DNA of 17,598 nt, taken from NCBI GenBank assembly GCA_041554435.1, contig JBFFLX010000067.1, forward strand, positions 1 through 17,598. Direction: 5' to 3'. The first letter of the stretch is position 1. Every line of letters starts with the position of its first letter. The notes under the pieces are model-generated. The model saw only the letters and a list, made by a program, of their open reading frames with translations, ran no database searches and was not told the origin of the DNA. This DNA is from BM524 sp041554435 (GTDB lineage Bacteria; Bacteroidota; Bacteroidia; Bacteroidales; F082). Positions 14,431 through 17,598 of this stretch are shown here, in pieces. A program made the position numbers and the translations under genes.

Positions 14431-15252
14431 ATGAAAAGCATATTATTAGTATTAATTATTATTTCGTCTGTATCTTCATTTCATCTTTTTGGACAAAATA
14501 TAGATAGTACAAAAAGGGATACTAGTTTTTTTCAAAGATTGCATTATAGTCATGAAAAGGCTTTAATGAAAAAAAAGATAAATAAAAATCAAAGGCGGGA
14601 ATTAAGAATTGCAAAGCATAGCGTCCATGACACAACAAATTTAAACATTTTAAAAACTAACCCATTACTATTTATAGCAGGCGTAGCAAACATTTCTTAC
14701 GAAAGGAAACTAGATAAAAAGATAAGTATTGAATCGCGTTTTGACTATTTTTATTCGGCATACATAAGCGTTGGACATAAATGCACAGAACCTCTTTTGC
14801 CATTTTTCCAGGATATACATGAGATGATGCCTGTAAGTGGTTTTTCTCTGAGTGTTGGGCCAAAATTTTATGACAATGCATATCAGGCTATGTCTGGATT
14901 TTATTTTAAACCCATATTAAGATATAAGTATTATAAATCAATAAAATATAACTATGAATCAATTTGTTATGAGGCGGAGCAAGTGGAGAAACGAAATAAT
15001 TTTGGAATTAAGTTCATCTGGGGTAATCAAATGATTTACTCAAACAATATAGTGGTTGATGTGTTTTTTGGATTTGGTATGAGGATAACTGATATTAGTA
15101 CATTGACTTATTATTCAATAGAATACACACAATATGATGAGTGCCAATGTGATAAGACAGATTTTGTTGAGACATTTGATTTAAGCGTCTCCAAAAAGCA
15201 TAATCTTGCCCCAACCTTGCATTTTGGAATAAAAGTAGGGTTTGCTTTCTAA
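14431..15252 (+). CDS. Secreted, probably outer-membrane beta-barrel protein of unknown function
   Basis: A 273-residue protein that I do not recognise as a named family. The N-terminus MKSILLVLIIISSVSSF is a Sec signal peptide ending near LFGQ (18-21). A basic, helix-like stretch follows at about 45-62 (KALMKKKINKNQRREL...). From about residue 77 the sequence alternates as expected of a beta barrel: strands around LLFIAGVANISYERKL, IESRFDYFYSAYISV, FKPILRYKYYKSI, NFGIKFIWGNQMI and IVVDVFFGFGMRI. It ends in the aromatic FGIKVGFAF typical of outer-membrane barrels. Two cysteines in ECQCDK sit in a predicted loop. It has its own promoter and no obvious operon partner. A DUF3575-like barrel is possible but not shown. 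Confidence 0.7.
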   Translation: MKSILLVLIIISSVSSFHLFGQNIDSTKRDTSFFQRLHYSHEKALMKKKINKNQRRELRIAKHSVHDTTNLNILKTNPLLFIAGVANISYERKLDKKISIESRFDYFYSAYISVGHKCTEPLLPFFQDIHEMMPVSGFSLSVGPKFYDNAYQAMSGFYFKPILRYKYYKSIKYNYESICYEAEQVEKRNNFGIKFIWGNQMIYSNNIVVDVFFGFGMRITDISTLTYYSIEYTQYDECQCDKTDFVETFDLSVSKKHNLAPTLHFGIKVGFAF

Positions 15253-15265
15253 ATAAAATAACAGT

Positions 15266-16651
15266 CTACTTATGCACCTTCTTTATAAACTCCTCAACCT
15301 CAGGCACTCCACCCTGATAAACCAAATATCCGTTATAAGGTTCTCTTAGGGTTATTTCATCGTTTATTGATGTGAGCATCATACGTTTTACTTCCTCGGG
15401 ATCTTCGGTTTGGCCGAGAACCCAGCTAAGTTTTACCCATGCTACTTCGGGTAACATATTTCCAGCAGGAATAATGCCTTTGGCCATCATATCGCGGCCT
15501 GTATCATAAACAAACATATGCACATAACCCCATAAAGTTTGAAGTGTCATATACATATGAACTCCTTTAGCCTGAGCACGTTCGATGGCAGGATAGAGTT
15601 CTTTGTTAACATGCCCCAAACCGGTTCCTACGAAAATTATTCCTTTATAACCGCAATCTACTAAAGCATCCAGAGTGTCGGGCGACATACCGGGATAATA
15701 GTAAAGCATGGTAACTTTATCGTGGAAATAAGGCAGAATTTTTACGTTTTTATCGTTTCTGCGTTTATTATAATTCTTCTTGATAGGAAGGATTTCTTTC
15801 CTTGTTATCCTTGCCAAAGGAGTATCGCCAATGGTTCTGAAAGTAGAGCGATAGGAGGAGTGCATTTTTCTCACTCTGGTTCCTTTATGGAGCAATCCGT
15901 ATTCATCGGAAGTAGGTCCGAACATACAAACCTGAACTTCGGCTATGTCGGAATGCCCGGCAGCGCGCATGGCATGCATTAAGTTAAGTGCAGCATCGGA
16001 ACTTGGTCGGTCAGAAGATCGTTGCGATCCTACCAATACTACGGGAACCGGCAAATTCTGACACATAAAAGTAAGTGCTGCACCGGTATGGTGTAGTGTA
16101 TCTGTACCATGACCGATAACAATACCATCAACACCTTTTTCTATTTCTTTACCTATGGCTTTTGCCAGAGCAACATATTGCTTGGGTCCCATATTTTCTG
16201 AGAAAACAGCGAATACTTTCTCTGTATCCAGATTACATATGTCGGCTAACTCAGGAACCGCGCCATAAAGTTCTCCGGGTGAGAAAGCAGGAATTACGGC
16301 ACCTGTGCGATAATCCAGGCGCGAGGCTATTGTACCACCTGTTCCAAAAAGTTTAACTCTGGGAAGACCTTTAGTATATGGAAATTCTTTTTCGGGAATT
16401 TTATAATTGGCTTTTTTATAGCCGGTTTCAACCATGGTTTTTATGGTCCTTATATCGATACCTATATTATAGCCTGTGATAATTTTTACAACTATATGTT
16501 TGTCGTCGTCATTTTCTGAACGTGGTAAAACAGTGCCTTCAAAAGTACCCCTCGTGGTTTCTACTTTGGTAGTTCCCCAAACTCTTACATTATATTTCTT
16601 CAGCACTTCCAGTGCATCGCCTTTATATCCTTGAAAAATATCGTTATCCAT
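15266..16651 (-). CDS. gatD: Glu-tRNA(Gln) amidotransferase subunit D (archaeal-type GatD)
   Basis: A 461-residue GatD. The N-terminal domain (about 1-90) is the GatD-specific barrel that separates it from plain L-asparaginases. The rest is an asparaginase-type amidase: LFGTGGTIASRLDYRTGAV (101-119), HGTDT (181-185), VGSQRSSDRPSSDAA (207-221) and RKMHSSYRSTFR (261-272). By analogy with the four residues known in M. thermautotrophicus GatD, the catalytic set is T107, T183, D184 and K262, all present. GatD releases ammonia from Gln or Asn and passes it to GatE, which amidates Glu-tRNA(Gln). Length fits archaeal GatD. The ATG overlaps the end of gatE by 8 bp, so the two are translationally coupled. 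Confidence 0.93.
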   Translation of the reverse strand: MDNDIFQGYKGDALEVLKKYNVRVWGTTKVETTRGTFEGTVLPRSENDDDKHIVVKIITGYNIGIDIRTIKTMVETGYKKANYKIPEKEFPYTKGLPRVKLFGTGGTIASRLDYRTGAVIPAFSPGELYGAVPELADICNLDTEKVFAVFSENMGPKQYVALAKAIGKEIEKGVDGIVIGHGTDTLHHTGAALTFMCQNLPVPVVLVGSQRSSDRPSSDAALNLMHAMRAAGHSDIAEVQVCMFGPTSDEYGLLHKGTRVRKMHSSYRSTFRTIGDTPLARITRKEILPIKKNYNKRRNDKNVKILPYFHDKVTMLYYYPGMSPDTLDALVDCGYKGIIFVGTGLGHVNKELYPAIERAQAKGVHMYMTLQTLWGYVHMFVYDTGRDMMAKGIIPAGNMLPEVAWVKLSWVLGQTEDPEEVKRMMLTSINDEITLREPYNGYLVYQGGVPEVEEFIKKVHK

Positions 16652-17598
16652 TGTTAATTGCTTTACTAAGTTCCTGAAGATTAATATTTCCTAATGCCTG
16701 ATTTTTCAACTGACCCATTATCCAGTTTCTTTGTTTTACCTTGTCAATTTCTGTTTTTCCTTCTGCAAATTTCAGTTTTAAAATAGGAATTCTTGCAAGG
16801 ATTTCTTCTTTTGGAATTCTTTTGAGTTTTAATGTCAAAATTATGGATTCGAACTCCATTTTAGGATGTTCCATTAAAAACGGAATCATTTTATCGGCTA
16901 GTTTGAAATCAAGATTTTCCTTTTTCAGAAATTCAAATAAACGAAGTATAATTCTGTAATTGAATTCTTTATCGGCTGACTTACGACCTTCTTCAAACTT
17001 CAGTTTATGTCCTATAAATGTTCCCAAATATGATTCCTGAATTCCGGTTTTTTCAATTATCTCCTCCATTAGAGGGAACAGATTTTTTGAAAATATATAG
17101 GTATAAACATCTTCGGGAACTCCCCATGCTTTAAGTTTATAGTATCTTTCGATAATATCTTCCGGCATATTTTCTTCCAGCGATTTTATATACTCATCTT
17201 CCAAAGGAATAGGAGCAGAGTCGGTATCAGGATACATACGGTCGGCACCCGGTAATACACGCTCGAAAATTGTTGTCCCGTCAGTAAGCGATTTTCTGGT
17301 TTCTTCAGGTATTCCTTCCAAGGCCATTATGCATCTCTCTTCTATGGTTTCCAGAGCAGTTTTTATATCCTCTTCTTCACACCAGAAAACAATTTGTGCA
17401 TCGCCTTCTTTGGCACTTACATTCTTTTTAATGAAATCCAGATCATCGTTTGTGAGACTTTCATCAATAACTTCCGAATGAATATTATTTGGTTTTTCAA
17501 TACATGCAATAACTTTCAATCGATCGGAAATTTCATTGGCGAATGATTTTCCGGGTTGTGTAAACCACGAAAGGCTGCCTTCAAAATCGGGAAGGTTA
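16644..17598 (-). CDS. gatE: Glu-tRNA(Gln) amidotransferase subunit E (archaeal-type GatE), 5' end beyond window
   Basis: The frame is open to the right edge, giving 317 visible residues, about the C-terminal half of a family usually near 620 residues. A TTG at 17519 is not the start, since the in-frame sequence upstream (NLPDFEGSLSWFTQPGKSFA) continues GatE-like. EGIPEETRKSLTDGTT and LPGADRMYPDTDSAPI are the GatB/GatE signatures of the kinase/amidase body. About 95 residues later comes the family-specific helical tail (GVPEDVYTYIFSKNLFPLM... and GTFIGHKLKFEEG). GatE activates Glu-tRNA(Gln) with ATP and uses ammonia from GatD. The stop lies 8 bp inside gatD, the gene it precedes. The AspRS-like insertion is too diverged to delimit by eye. 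Confidence 0.9.
   Translation of the reverse strand, partial: NLPDFEGSLSWFTQPGKSFANEISDRLKVIACIEKPNNIHSEVIDESLTNDDLDFIKKNVSAKEGDAQIVFWCEEEDIKTALETIEERCIMALEGIPEETRKSLTDGTTIFERVLPGADRMYPDTDSAPIPLEDEYIKSLEENMPEDIIERYYKLKAWGVPEDVYTYIFSKNLFPLMEEIIEKTGIQESYLGTFIGHKLKFEEGRKSADKEFNYRIILRLFEFLKKENLDFKLADKMIPFLMEHPKMEFESIILTLKLKRIPKEEILARIPILKLKFAEGKTEIDKVKQRNWIMGQLKNQALGNINLQELSKAINNG

Noticed and set aside
15266..16651. Plain L-asparaginase
   Set aside because: The extra N-terminal domain, the VGSQRSSDRPSSDAA motif and the overlap with gatE identify GatD.
17517..17519. TTG at 17519 as the start of a complete 291-residue gene
   Set aside because: The same frame continues upstream to the window edge with GatE-like sequence, so this is an internal leucine codon of a truncated gene.

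Overview
The window is AT-rich and comes from a member of the Bacteroidota. Three things point there: a protein with a C-terminal Por/type IX secretion (T9SS) sorting domain, many promoters of the Bacteroidota form TTTG-N18-21-TAnnTTTG with little Shine-Dalgarno signal, and the gene order rplM-rpsI-rpsB-tsf. The exact order or family cannot be fixed from the sequence.

Layout, left to right. At 1-804 (-) is a PLP enzyme of the D-threonine aldolase/D-serine dehydratase type, cut by the left edge. It follows a secreted beta-helix (pectate-lyase-like) T9SS cargo protein at 815-2629 (-). Divergent from that, 31 bp away, is a small lipoprotein resembling the T9SS ring protein GldN/PorN (2661-3212). 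A six-TM potassium-channel-like protein (3214-3867, -) faces it. An M16 zinc peptidase and an O-methyltransferase form a two-gene + strand operon (4007-5889). They meet tail to tail with purE (5886-6392, -), which is preceded by an Uup-type ABC-F ATPase (6449-8341, -). The ribosomal block rplM-rpsI-rpsB-tsf (11183 down to 8470, -) has a consensus promoter at its head and a strong intrinsic terminator at its end.

The middle right is a redox and oxidative-stress region: two thioredoxin-like genes in tandem (12171 down to 11396, -), then a 464-bp gene-free stretch holding two different 9-bp-period tandem arrays, then oxyR (-) divergent from dps (+). A sequence matching the enterobacterial OxyR half-site consensus and an 11-bp inverted repeat lie between oxyR and dps. 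Next is an isolated secreted, probably outer-membrane beta-barrel, protein (14431-15252).

The right end holds the most unusual content: gatD (15266-16651, -) and the 3' half of gatE (16644 to the right edge, -), overlapping by 8 bp. These encode the heterodimeric Glu-tRNA(Gln) amidotransferase GatDE, a system described as archaeal, here in a clearly bacterial chromosome. Other points of interest are the tandem array abutting the thioredoxin promoter, a near-leaderless thioredoxin transcript, and the GldN-like lipoprotein beside a T9SS cargo gene.
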